Positions 12,501 through 22,674 of a stretch of DNA of 64,000 nt are shown here, piece after piece. The DNA comes from Acanthococcus lagerstroemiae. Its lineage: Eukaryota > Arthropoda > Insecta > Hemiptera > Eriococcidae. The translations under genes were made by a program, and so were the position numbers. The notes beneath the pieces are model-generated. The model made no database searches, was not told where the DNA came from, and saw only the letters and a list, made by a program, of their open reading frames with translations. Location of the stretch: assembly GCA_031841125.1 (NCBI GenBank), contig CM063112.1, forward strand, positions 18,254,603 to 18,318,602, in the 5' to 3' direction. Numbering within the stretch: the stretch's first letter is position 1; the number at the start of each line of letters is the position of its first letter.

Positions 12501-15500
12501 TTTGAAAAAAATTTCCTGAGATGTAAAAGTATTGTACAATTTTCTTTGTCAGACTCAATTGAACATCCCCCCCTAATAATTTGAACAGTAATGTTTGCTA
12601 GGCTATTGTAAAAGGGAAATAATATTAAGCACTGAGAAAATAGGATGTGAGAATGGAGTAATACTGACGGAGAAAAAACACGAATACATAATATTTATCG
12701 CAGAATACAAACGGAGGATTACGCCCACAAATTTAATTACTATGAACGGAAACCTGTAGCGACATGAAGTCATGCGATAATCATATATGTGGATTCAGTA
12801 TTATATCCAATTCTTTGATACTTCAAGATTCTTGTAGCCGTGTTTGAGTATCTTCAAAATTCTTCCAATCATGTTCACACTCTTTCAGATTCTCCCAGAC
12901 ATGCTGAAGACTCCTTAACCCTCTTCCAGACTCACCCAGAATAATTCCAGGCCTAGTGAAACTTCGAAATACTTCCTTCAGATCCCAAAAAGGTCCGAAA
13001 TTTTTTTGCGAGTCTTGCAGATACGTTGAAGAACAAACTATTAAGATTCTTTCAAAGAAGTTGAGAATCTTCAACACTCTCCTAGACATGTTCAAAATTC
13101 AATAACCCTCTTCTGGGCTCGTCCAAGACTATATCAGATCTGCTAAGACTTCCGTCAAATCCAACAAGATTTCTTCAAGACTCTAGCGGACATGTTAGAG
13201 AATTTGTTAGAAAATGGACTGGAAAAGTCAGGGAATTTTATCCTCGGAGAAAAGTGGCCACCCTGAAGGAATCGTCCCGAATATTTTTCATGAAATTCCT
13301 TGCAAATAATCGAAGGTTTTTTCTTGAAGATTTTCTGTACAATTCTTCAAAACTCTTGGTGTTAATTCCCCCGAGTGCTTTCGATGAAATTCTCCAAAAA
13401 TTATCAGGAAATTTTCTCGAAGAATTTTTATGAAATTATTTGGAAAACAACGGAGATTTTTTCTAAAGATTTCCATGCGATCCTTCGGAAATTATTGGAC
13501 ATTTTCCCCGAAAATTTACAATGAAATTGCTTAAAAATCAGTTGAGATTTTTTCCGAAGATTTACGATAAAATTCTTTGGAGAATATCGAACATTTTTCC
13601 AGAATATTTTCGATGAAATTCATCAGAAACCATCGGAGTTTTTCTCCAAATATTTCCTATGAAAGTCTTCAAAAATTGTCAGGGAATTTTTTCGAAGAAT
13701 ACCGATCAACTTTCTCGGAAAACATTGGAAATTTTTTCTAAAAATGTTCGATGAAATTCTTCGGAAATTATCGGAGTTGTTTCCCGAAAATTTCCGATGC
13801 AATTCTTTAAAAATTATCGGAAAATTTTCCCGAAGATTTTCGAGGAAATTCTTTGGAAAACACTGGACTTTTTTTCTGAATATTTACGATAAAATTCTAT
13901 GGAAATCATCAAATTTTTTCTCCAAAATTTCTGATCATTGGAGATTTTCCCCGAACATTTTTGATGAAAATTTCTGTAAAGCATCAACAATTTTCCAAGG
14001 ATATCTTTCCACAATCATCAGAGGTACTTCTCGATGATTCTTGATAAAATGGTTTGCAGTTATTGGAAATTTTTCCTAAAGTTTCTGACAAAATGCGCCT
14101 GAAATCAGTGGAGATATTTCTCAATGATATCCGACGAAATTCTTCCAAAATTATCACAAATTTTTCCTGAATAGGAGATTTTTCTCGAAGATTCCCAATG
14201 AAATTCGTCGGAGATTTGAATAATTTTTCCTGAATATTCTTGATAAAGTTCTTCAAAAGCCATTAGAGTTTTCCCCGAATATTTCCCATGAAATTCCTGT
14301 CGAAGAGACCGCTCGCCTGGCGAAACAATTAAGTAATACTTCGTTCAGCGTAACAGAGATCCTATGGCGGAAGGAAAACCGACTAACCCTGAATAGTCTT
14401 TATACCCCTCCCCCTCGAGAATTTGCTTCATTATTTGCTCTCTAAATAGAAGATGATTAAATAATAACTTTACTCTCAGATAGAAGAGGCAGTCTTTAAG
14501 ACTGGCTGGGACACTTCAAGATTAATTTCCGAATTCTTTAAACTCCGTGAGACTTGTTAAGAACTCCTTCCGGATTTCCCAGATGTGTTGAAGACTAGCT
14601 TAAAATTCGTTTACAAATGATTCTTCAAGAATTGATTAAAACTCTTTTAGATGTGCGCCAGAATTTTTAAAACTTCTATATTCTTTGAAGGACCGTAGAA
14701 GACTCATATAAGGATTCTTGGATTTATAGTTTGAAATCTAAAGAGCCCATTAGGACCCAACAAATTCTTTCAGACTTTTTCAAGACTATTCGGGCTGCTA
14801 ACCACTTTTATTTCAATCTGATGAATTTTTCTAAAATGTGTAGGGTTTTAGTAGTTCATTTTTTCACGTGCCTAAAATTGTAGAGGGCGACTCTTTCGCG
14901 CTTGCAGTTCGAATTGGCCTCTCTTGTTTAAAGAGACGCTGACTTTTCATGAACTTGCTGAAGGCATTTCATGACTCCCAGACTTCAATAAAACTCTTCA
15001 AAATTTGAAATATTTTACAGATTCTTCCACATTTGTGTCAGACATTTTCACTCTACGTTTGTGTAACTCTTAAGATTCTTCAATATTTGATTGAGTACGT
15101 TAAAACTCTGTACGGATTCTTGCAGGTTTCATGGAGACTTTTAAGACTTCCCCATTGATCAACTATTTAAAGCATTTTCAACATAAACGTTTTTCTTTAG
15201 AAAAGGCGACTACCCCCATCGCCCAGGGCTGATAAGCCGAAGCCGATGAACGGCTTAGCAGCAGCTGCAGCCGTCTTTGATCAGCTTTTTAAGCTAGCCG
15301 TTAGCCAGCTTTTCCGAAAGCAGTAAGCTAGAAGCAGCTGATAGACAATGGAATTTTCTTTCTCTTGATTTCGCAATTAGCACGAACGACTGTCCACGCC
15401 AGATTTAATTTTCTATCTCAATCTACGCCCCCGCCCCCCCCCCCTGTTCAAATTTCAAAAGTAAGCTCAAATATTGTCAAAACCGAAACCATAGTCCTTG

Positions 15501-17446
15501 GAAACTTATCATGAAAATTATATCGATCCATGAAATGTGCCTCGAGACTCTTTCATCCCCCAAACACACACACACACACACACCCAGCCTCATCTCCGGT
15601 TTCTCAGAGAAAACCACTGGACCAACTGCTTATCCAGAAAATTTTGAACATTGTAGTCGGAGATCTGTTAAATTACTTGCTCAGAGCGGAAGACAATACA
15701 GATGGGCAGCGAAACAGAAAGGAAAGAAACAAAAATATTAGGAACATTAAATATTTGTAAAACTGCGTCAGTAACTTTCGGAAGCCTATGATGAACTTTC
15801 AATTTTTATTCTTTAGACGACTGCGTTTGTCGAAAGTTCATTTAGAAAACGAAATTGTAGACATTTGAAGCTGGGTGATCCAACTTTGCCAATCCTGACT
15901 CATTCCTCTCCTCTTCCTCCATGACAATTTACCCAACAGAGTCAAAAGAACATCAAAATGAAATCACTAACTGTCGACGTGTGAAATGTGATGTCCAGGA
16001 GTGTTTCGACCAGAGACGGAGACAGAATGGTTTTCCTGGGGATTGTGGGTACGAGAATTAAAATGACATTGCTGGAGGAGAAGGCTCCAACCAAACTTTT
16101 TTAGTGATGACACTCCGTATATGACAATTTTCTTCTAGCTATTTTTTGTTTTTATATCTACCCCCCCCCACCCCCACTCCAAACTATTTGTACGCGACTG
16201 GGGTCAGAAAGCTGATAAGCTACGGCTCTGCTACATTTGAGAGGTCTGCGTACTCAAACTACCAGCCTTGTACTTGATATCCAATTTTTCGTTTGATTTC
16301 AGTCTCCAAACCGAAAAATTCCACCGAAGTCGAGATCAAAGTCGAAACAGAGAACAAAAACGAAGCGGAAGACGAAATGACTCCGGCCACTAAACTGATG
16401 GAAAACGAAGGAATCGCGCACAAGAAACGGGGATCAGCAGGTGCTCAGCATGACGATGATAGGTACATCTACAGCTAAGTATATGTAGCTCCTTTGTAAT
16501 TACGAGTTCAGTTAGTAAATCTGAGCCACCGTGAAATGTAATTTTAGCCCGCCGTTGAAATCACTGGATGATGTGGTCAAAAGACACCAGGCGTCCCTTT
16601 GCGAACGAATCGTGCAGTTCTTCGACTTCGATCTACTCAGCGATCCTATTTACTTGAATATTTCCGTCGGACTGTCTTTGGCTTTCGTTAGCGAGATAAA
16701 CTTCTCGCTGATGTTGCCGTTGATTTTGTTGGATCGTAGATTCAGTTCGGATGATGTTGCCGTAATGCTATCTACGCTGGCTGGTGCCGATATCGTTTCT
16801 CGCTTCATCTCGCCATTTATCGGCGAGTCAGTCAAGTCGCGAGTTAGAATAGTTTACTTGTTTAGCTTGCTCTGCGGAGTTCTCTTCCGAATATGTAAGT
16901 ATATAATACCTAATTGTGAACGCCAGTGTTCTTACTACAATAAGAACTTATAATACTTGAGAATCCTTTCCAGGCCTGATTTATGCTCAAAGTTTCGTTT
17001 CGACGTTACTCGTCATAATTACGCTGGGAATGACCAAAGGTATCCGGTCTGTGTACACATCCTTGGTTATTCCGACCTACGTACCACTACAGAAATTAGC
17101 ATCCGCCACCGGATTACAAATGGTTGGAAATGGACTCATGCTGGGTATCTTCGGACCATTATTAGGTGAGTAAAAGAACTGACTGGGATTGTGATCTATG
17201 GTGAGAAGATCACCTTACCGTCGCGATTGCGTACATTATTCTGATTTTGAAAATTGATCCACTGGAACCGATTCATTTTTGCTTTCAGGTCGCGTAAGAG
17301 ACAGAAGTGCGAATTATGATCTCTGGATTCACCTCATAAATGGATTTACAATGATTACCGTAATTTTATGGTTTTCTGAATTTGTCCTGATGCGCAACCG
17401 AAAAAGGACGCGTACAACGCCAATTGTCAAACGAGCCGAACAATAA
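6535..17446 (+). CDS. Monocarboxylate transporter-like protein (SLC16 family, major facilitator superfamily)
   Basis: Nine coding exons join in frame to 509 residues: 6535-6621, 7072-7198, 7532-7675, 7867-8124, 8325-8381, 16303-16462, 16548-16894, 16974-17165, 17289-17446. Every junction has GT-AG ends and compatible phase. The SLC16 signature PDGGWGW is at residues 13-19, leading into the first membrane helix. Exons 1-4 give the first six helices. Exons 5-6 give a Lys/Glu-rich cytoplasmic loop (about residues 206-277), and exons 7-9 give the second six helices. This is the usual length and layout for proton-coupled or passive transporters of lactate, pyruvate and related acids at the plasma membrane; substrate cannot be told from sequence. 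An earlier ATG at 6490 is closed by a stop after six codons, so the start at 6535 is preferred. Intron 5 is 7.9 kb long because of inserted repeats. No coding lesion was seen, so it is probably a live host gene. Confidence 0.88.
8382..10071. other. First part of transporter intron 5
   Basis: The intron opens with a gtatgt donor. It contains a run of 16 C residues at 8473-8488 and otherwise ordinary AT-rich sequence. Open frames at 8655-8985 and 9820-10060 overlap on both strands and resemble no protein pattern I know. Confidence 0.55.
10375..10770. repeat. Nested inverted repeat with cgcctggaaatcgtgg ends
   Basis: The block cgcctggaaatcgtgg at about 10378 recurs inverted at about 10750. Between the two are related gcgcca and aaatttacgcc motifs on opposite strands. 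It looks like a small palindromic insertion inside the 4.3-kb element. Its exact ends are unclear. Confidence 0.4.
12416..13265. mobile_element. Nested hAT-like non-autonomous element
   Basis: The right end reads aaaagtggccaccctg, finishing at 13265. Its inverse is present, somewhat decayed, at the left (gcggccacttttct from about 12420). Both sides continue inward with an aaagtcagg(g)aatttt theme in opposed orientation. CAGGGTGGCCA is a typical hAT-like terminus. The interior (12810-13200) is a degenerate array of acatgttcaagattcttc-like units with no coding potential. Confidence 0.5.
14392..16302. other. Last part of transporter intron 5
   Basis: From about 14500 to 15170 the text is a loose array of agactcttcaaga / gattcttcaag units, like the array at 12810-13200. 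A (CA)n microsatellite lies at about 15563-15583. An agctgataagc / gcttagcagcagctg-rich block is at 15225-15345, with a distant partner motif near 16210. The intron ends at a tttcag acceptor at 16302. No exon was recognised in this stretch. Confidence 0.5.
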
Positions 17447-17867
17447 GCGTTATTTGGACGTGATCGTAGCGAAACGCTACCAAATGACAAAATCAGCACC
17501 GCTGATGTATTACCACCGTTATATGTGATATTTAATTTGCGGCCGCGGATACGTCCATTTAATGTAAATTTCTGTGAACACTAACTGTGATAACAACTTT
17601 CAATTCACATGAGACTGGTTTCCGTTTTTTAATTGTGTGTTTAACTTAACAATGTTTATATACTGCAACTCTTGGAATGTAACAAATGTAATTTATTTGT
17701 GTTGATCGTTGTATGTAAGATATCTATTTTTTCAAGTATAGTGTTTTTCAATGAATCGCGGCTCAATAACTAGAAGGAACGTAAAAAAATCGTATACTAC
17801 ATGAAAGAGAACATTTTTATAATATAGTTAACACAAGCTGACTTGGGTATTCATCGGTAAGGCACGA

Positions 17868-18103
17868 TCATTCGCTGAAGAGTTTGATAGCATGTGGAAC
17901 TACAAACACAAAATCGGGTCGTATGAAATACAGATGCAGCAATTAGACTTTGGTGACATATATAACAATTAAGGAGGTAGCTCACCTAAACGAATCACAC
18001 CGATAGCAACGAAAAAAGTCACTATGTTCGAGACAACAATCTCCCTCATTTTCTTCTCCTCTTCGGCGGCGTCATGCGGTTCAACTTGAGGAAATCGTAT
18101 CAT
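17868..18103 (-). CDS. TOMM5: Mitochondrial import receptor subunit TOM5 homologue
   Basis: Two minus-strand exons, 18103-17986 and 17899-17868, join to a 49-residue protein. The first ends at a gtgagc donor and the second follows a tttgtag acceptor. The protein has an acidic N-terminus, then EEEKKMREIVVSNIVTFF, then a hydrophobic segment ending VIRLVPHAIKLF. This is the pattern of animal TOMM5 (about 51 residues), with a KMRE..S motif before a single C-terminal membrane helix and a proline just after the helix. TOM5 is a small tail-anchored subunit of the outer-membrane TOM complex, helping to pass precursors from receptors to the TOM40 channel. The gene is convergent with the transporter, 421 bp apart. 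It is intact as far as visible. The identification rests on motif memory, not on a search. Confidence 0.75.
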
Positions 18104-18728
18104 GGTACAACAGATGCGATGAACTCAACTGAAATGAAATGCAATTTGATAGAACAGTTTCGAGAAAAAAAAAATATCCTATTCGTCTGATATACTACTC
18201 AAGATAAAAAATCCAACTAGCAGAGATTCGCAAGTACAAATTTTTTCACGAGGGCTAGATAAAAACAATGTTATTTATATTGAATTCAGATACTGGATAA
18301 CCCAAAACGTTCCGTGAATTCAAATGAAAGTTATTGTAAGAATTACTGTTACCCGATGTGAATAAGTGAACCAACAAACCTCTGATGCAACACACTGGAG
18401 GTCGTTTTTAAGAATTTGAAATGATACGATACACAGTTAACGAACTGTTCGGTTAGCACCTTTCCAAAGTACGAACTAGTAATGTATTGGGATCGTTAGA
18501 AACAATGAAATAAAGCAAATAATTCGATCAATTATCCGACCGTTCCATGTGCAATTCACAAATTTACATTGACTAACCGAATGATAATGATAATACTGAT
18601 AAGTGATAAACTGATAATACGCAATCCCAAAAAGTTTTCATCATGTCTTTTCCTGTGATGCTGTGATGATGGTAACACTGCCCTGACCATAACACGGCAA
18701 ATAGAACATAGAAGAGCTAGTATATTAA
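18104..18728. other. Upstream region of TOMM5; no further feature seen
   Basis: This is AT-rich sequence without a recognisable exon, terminal repeat or RNA gene. It should include the TOMM5 promoter, but no clear TATA box or initiator can be assigned. Confidence 0.4.
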
Positions 18729-18917
18729 AAAGCTTAGAGCCCGGTGTACACGATCAATAAATTATATTGACGTCAATATAATTGACAATTTTTCATCAAA
18801 ATTCTATTTTCAATAGAATTTTGATTGACATCAGCTCAATTAATTGGTAACTTACGCATACGCCTTCAATTCTATTGGCACTTTTCATCAATATAATTGA
18901 TCGTGTACACGGGCTTA
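18729..18917. mobile_element. Short MITE with gtgtacacgatcaat termini
   Basis: The terminal sequence gcccggtgtacacgatcaat near 18738 is mirrored by attgatcgtgtacacgggc near 18893-18912. Between them are further short inverted motifs (caattatattga). There is no coding capacity. A target duplication could not be fixed. Confidence 0.6.
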
Positions 18918-19139
18918 TTATCAGTGTTCGCAAAAAGTGGATTTTGCTAGTTGCCTTTAGTTGAACAATGTCCAGTGCAGTGGGCAGTGGATTGTGGATG
19001 ATGACTGTAACGTGTTGCCTTGGTTTGGTGGTTGTTGAATTTTCTAATTTATATTTTCTTATTTCGCGAAAACAGAACCCATATTGCGACAGTTGTCAAG
19101 TATACATTGTATAAGACGTAATGTCTGTATGGACGGGTT

Positions 19140-19942
19140 GATAACACTACACAACAAACTGAGATTTTTTGGAAACCGCATGAAGGAAAATAGATGATTC
19201 TTAATGTATTTTTCACGCTGAATTCAAATATGATATTAAAAATGCTGAGTTAGCTAATCATTTTTTACGTTTGCTGGGAAATTTAATAGTGTATTATGAG
19301 AAATTGTTCTATTTTATGTGGCGACACTGATGTTGTATGTATTGAACTGATATTACCGATAAGCTTCGTCTTCGACGGTACTGAATAGAAAACTTCCGTG
19401 TTGTTCTCTGTCCCTCTGTGTTCCGTAAGTATTATTCCAATTCAACAACGAGCGTTGTGATTATCATGAATACTCGGGTATTGAATACATCATATTCATC
19501 AAATTTATTGTCGGAACACATTTATCTAGTTCACTTACATTTCGTAAAAGAACCAATAAACTGTAATACCGGAATGAAAAGGCGTTATTTTTTCACTGAA
19601 GAGATCGCCTTCCTCAAAATTGTTGTTCCATCACTTCATAGTTAATGATAAAATCTTAGAATCAGTTGAAACTGTTTAGATCTTTCCGATATCAAAACGT
19701 CAAAACACGTTCACACGCATCACTGTGTTGGCGAGTTTGTTCTGTGATACATGCAGTGTGGCCACATTCACTAATATTTCTAACACAAGAGGGAAATTAC
19801 GGGAAATAATTCAGAATGAATTTACGAGAAAAGGAGAGCTAATTAAGAAAAACAAAAAGCGGCATTGAATTCAGCGTGAAAAATACTTCTAGAATCGGCT
19901 ACTCTCGTTCTTGCGGTTTTTTGGCTGTTGGGTAGTGTTATC
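19140..19942. mobile_element. 803-bp element with gataacactac inverted termini
   Basis: The left end gataacactac (19140) and right end gtagtgttatc (19942) are inverted copies. The similarity continues inward through tatttttcacgctgaattcaa on both arms. The trinucleotide GTT flanks both ends and may be the target duplication. A related block in inverted orientation lies at 43296-43577. No transposase is present; the small frame at 19418-19645 is not recognised. Confidence 0.55.
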
Positions 19943-20133
19943 GTTTATTGTAGCAGGCACCTTTATAGGTACACTAGGTGTGCGTTTCTAATACATAAAT
20001 TTCTGTACTTTCCCTCCCCCTTTCTAAATTACACGAGTATCGACTTACATATAGCCTAATATAGCTACACTCATTGCAGTGCGTATGTATTTGGGTACAA
20101 ACTTATTTACGGCTTTGTTAGTAAAACCTCCAT

Positions 20134-22309
20134 CGATAGCGTCCAGAATTAACTATACGATTCTGTATTTCAGTTATTGGTGTACGACGTTCTGCCGCAA
20201 GTGTTCGTGCGATAGTGCGAGTTCAGTGCGATTTTGCGTTCGTGTTCTGCTTCGTACTTTAAATTAATACAAAGGTACGTATTTCTAATCCATTTTCTTT
20301 AAAGTCGTGTTTATTTATCATTTACAGAGCAGAGCTTTGGAATCTATTACTATTTTCGGCTATGCCATTGTGTCCGTCACTGTTGAATTTTTGGTGAAGT
20401 CGTAGTTTTGGTGTGGTTACCCACTGAATAAATGCGAGCAGTGAAAATTAAATCTGAGATTTATTCCAGATGCCGGAAGACGTAGCCATGCAAGAAGTCG
20501 AGACCTTCGCTTTCCAGGCGGAGATCGTCCTGCTCATGTCCTTGATCATCAACACCTTCTATTCGAACAAAGAAATTTTCCTGCGAGAATTGATTTCGAA
20601 TTCATCAGATGTAAGTATTGCGTGCTTTACTGCATGTTTTGAGTCTGTTTCTCAAATTTTATGAAGCTAACATAGTAACGTTTTCAGGCATTGGACAAAA
20701 TCCGGTATGAGTCATTGACTGATCCGTCAAAATTGGACTCCGGGAAAGAGCTGTTCATCAAAATCATTCCGAACAAGAGCGAAGGCACTTTGACTATCAT
20801 AGATAGGTATGTATTCCGAATTTGATTTGACGTGTTTCGCGCATCCAGTGTGGGAGAATTAGTTACAATGCTGAACCAATACTGGGGCTGGTAGTTCCAT
20901 CGATTCGACTGTAATGTTTTTGATTTAACGGAAAGATTTTCGAAACGAGCGATTAGTTCAGAATCGTATATTTCGGTATCTCGGGAGTGACTATTAGAAT
21001 CAAAAATTTGAAGGTTGTAATTGTATTCAGACTCCCGATTAGTTCCCGGGCTAATATTTCGATATTATGAGAATTTATTACAATGCCAGCTTGGATATAC
21101 TAGGGCTGGTGGTTTACTCGTGTTGACTGATAGGTTTTTGACTGACTGAAAGATTTTCTAAACGAGTAACTAGTTGGGAATCGTGTATTTCGATATCTCG
21201 GGAGTGACTAGAATCGAAAATTCAACTTGAATGTATTTTAATGTTAGTATGTAGACACCTAAGTAGTTCCAGCGCTATTATTTTGATACTGTGAAGTGAA
21301 CTGCTACCTGACTTTCGGACAGTGACTGCTTTTCTCGCTGTTGAACTCAAACCTTGATAATATCTTGATGGAAATGAAAATACGGCATTCGCCCTTTAAG
21401 TGCTGCAGAATGGTGCTGATGTATATCTCACGTACAAACGAAGTATACGAAATGATTTCTCAGTTGAAGATGGCAGGGGACTGGGTATACATTATAGAAT
21501 GACGTTATCGTACTCAGAGACAGCATTGGTTGCAGGAAATACGTTATTGGTAATTAACTTTCACTTGGAAGCCTTGGTGACTAACCTAATTTTTGTACAT
21601 TTACAGCGGTATTGGAATGACGAAAGCTGATCTGGTTAATAATCTCGGTACGATCGCTAAATCAGGTACCAAAGCATTTATGGAAGCCTTACAAGCCGGC
21701 GCTGATATCTCGATGATCGGTCAGTTCGGTGTCGGTTTTTACTCTGCCTATCTAGTCGCTGACAAAGTCACCGTTTCCTCGAAACACAACGACGATGAAC
21801 AGTATTTGTGGGAGTCAGCGGCCGGAGGATCTTTCACCATCCGTCCGGATCCCGGAGAACCGCTTGGCAGGGGTACCAAAATCACGCTCCATGTTAAGGA
21901 AGATCAGACCGAGTACTTAGAAGAACGTAAAATCAAGGAGATCGTGAAAAAACACTCGCAGTTTATCGGCTACCCGATTAAATTGGTTGTCGAGAAGGAA
22001 CGAGACAAGGAACTAAGCGAGGATGAAGACGATGACGACACGAAAAATGAAGCCGACAATGATGAGGGCAGCGGTGACCAGAAACCGAAAATCGAAGACG
22101 TCGATGAAGAGGAAGAAAAGAAAGATAAGAAGAAGAAAAAGACCATCAAAGAGAAGTATGTCGAAGATGAGGAGCTGAACAAAACGAAACCCATTTGGAC
22201 CAGAAATCCGGATTGTATAACCCAAATATATGTATTTTTATTTTTATATATATGTGTGTGCGTGTGTGCATATATCTATATATATAGATACATATATATA
22301 TATTGTTAA
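20134..22309 (+). pseudogene. Hsp90: Hsp90 copy 1, truncated at the 3' end and without its heat-shock promoter
   Basis: A 5' leader (from about 20134, with a donor at 20274/20275), then coding exons 20470-20610, 20688-20806 and 21607 onward, match cytosolic Hsp90 (the ATP-driven chaperone dimer). The N-terminal ATPase domain is complete, with [18 protein letters not shown], the lid with GTIAKSGT, and GQFGVGFYS. The charged Glu/Lys linker follows. Homology stops at about 22220, after NPDCITQ, and runs into an AT/TG-rich simple repeat that ends the frame at 22309. The middle and C-terminal domains are therefore lost. Two changes fall in a normally invariant helix (the usual AEIAQ reads AEIVL). 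Upstream of 20134 the sequence departs from copy 2, so the heat-shock elements are missing. Introns are nearly identical to those of copy 2, implying a recent duplication. Confidence 0.85.
22221..22305. repeat. AT/TG-rich simple repeat at the Hsp90 copy 1 breakpoint
   Basis: Runs of atatat, tgtgtgtgcg and tatatagata begin exactly where Hsp90 homology ends. The translation of this stretch is an artefactual Tyr/Ile/Cys/Val-rich tail. From 22306 to 22600 nothing else is recognised; the text may already belong to the Harbinger element. Confidence 0.8.
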
Positions 22310-22674
22310 TTGAAAAAAGACCGAAGGTCGTATAATAATAAAGTACTTTTTTTCGGAGAGCGTTCCTTGAAATTGGCGAGGATAGCAGCCATAGTCTAGC
22401 GAGTCTCGGCTATCGTTGCCATGAACGGCTACCTCGGCTACAGTTTTAATGTTTCTTGAATGTACGGCTGTGACGTGGCTACGATGACTAAAAGTGGTGA
22501 TGTTGGGTGAATGTTAATGTACAGCAAGGCCGCAGCTGCGTGGCTGTAGCGATTGCTTACGTTCTTATCACTCGGCATAGAATGTCAACAAGGGAAGCAT
22601 TCCGTCGAGCACGAGGTAAAGTTACTTGGTGAGAATTTACAACTGTCGTTTATTAATTTTTAATATTTTTAATT

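Larger units (their letters stand above)
10072..14391. mobile_element. 4.3-kb element with about 130-bp terminal inverted repeats, in transporter intron 5
   Basis: The left end CAGGGTTAGTCGGTTTTCC at 10072 is repeated inverted at the right end, finishing at 14391. The match continues inward for about 130 bp, through a cttcgccagg block and a gaatttcatgggaaatattcg block, with scattered differences. The interior has no transposase. It is made of degenerate AT-rich repeats (one orientation at 10160-10290 and 11680-12050, the other at 12060-12400 and 13260-14290), G/C-rich text at 10320-11620 and a smaller nested element. The CAGGG ends suggest a non-autonomous hAT-type element. I could not find a clean 8-bp target duplication (flanks aaaatata and aatagtct), so family assignment is tentative. 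Confidence 0.75.

Noticed and set aside
21970..22225. Ser/Phe-rich minus-strand frames, also at 39249-39801
   Set aside because: They are the antisense of the Hsp90 Glu/Lys/Asp-rich linker and following exon.
22221..22309. A Tyr/Ile/Cys-rich C-terminal tail on Hsp90 copy 1
   Set aside because: It is translation of an AT/TG simple repeat after the homology breakpoint, not an evolved extension.
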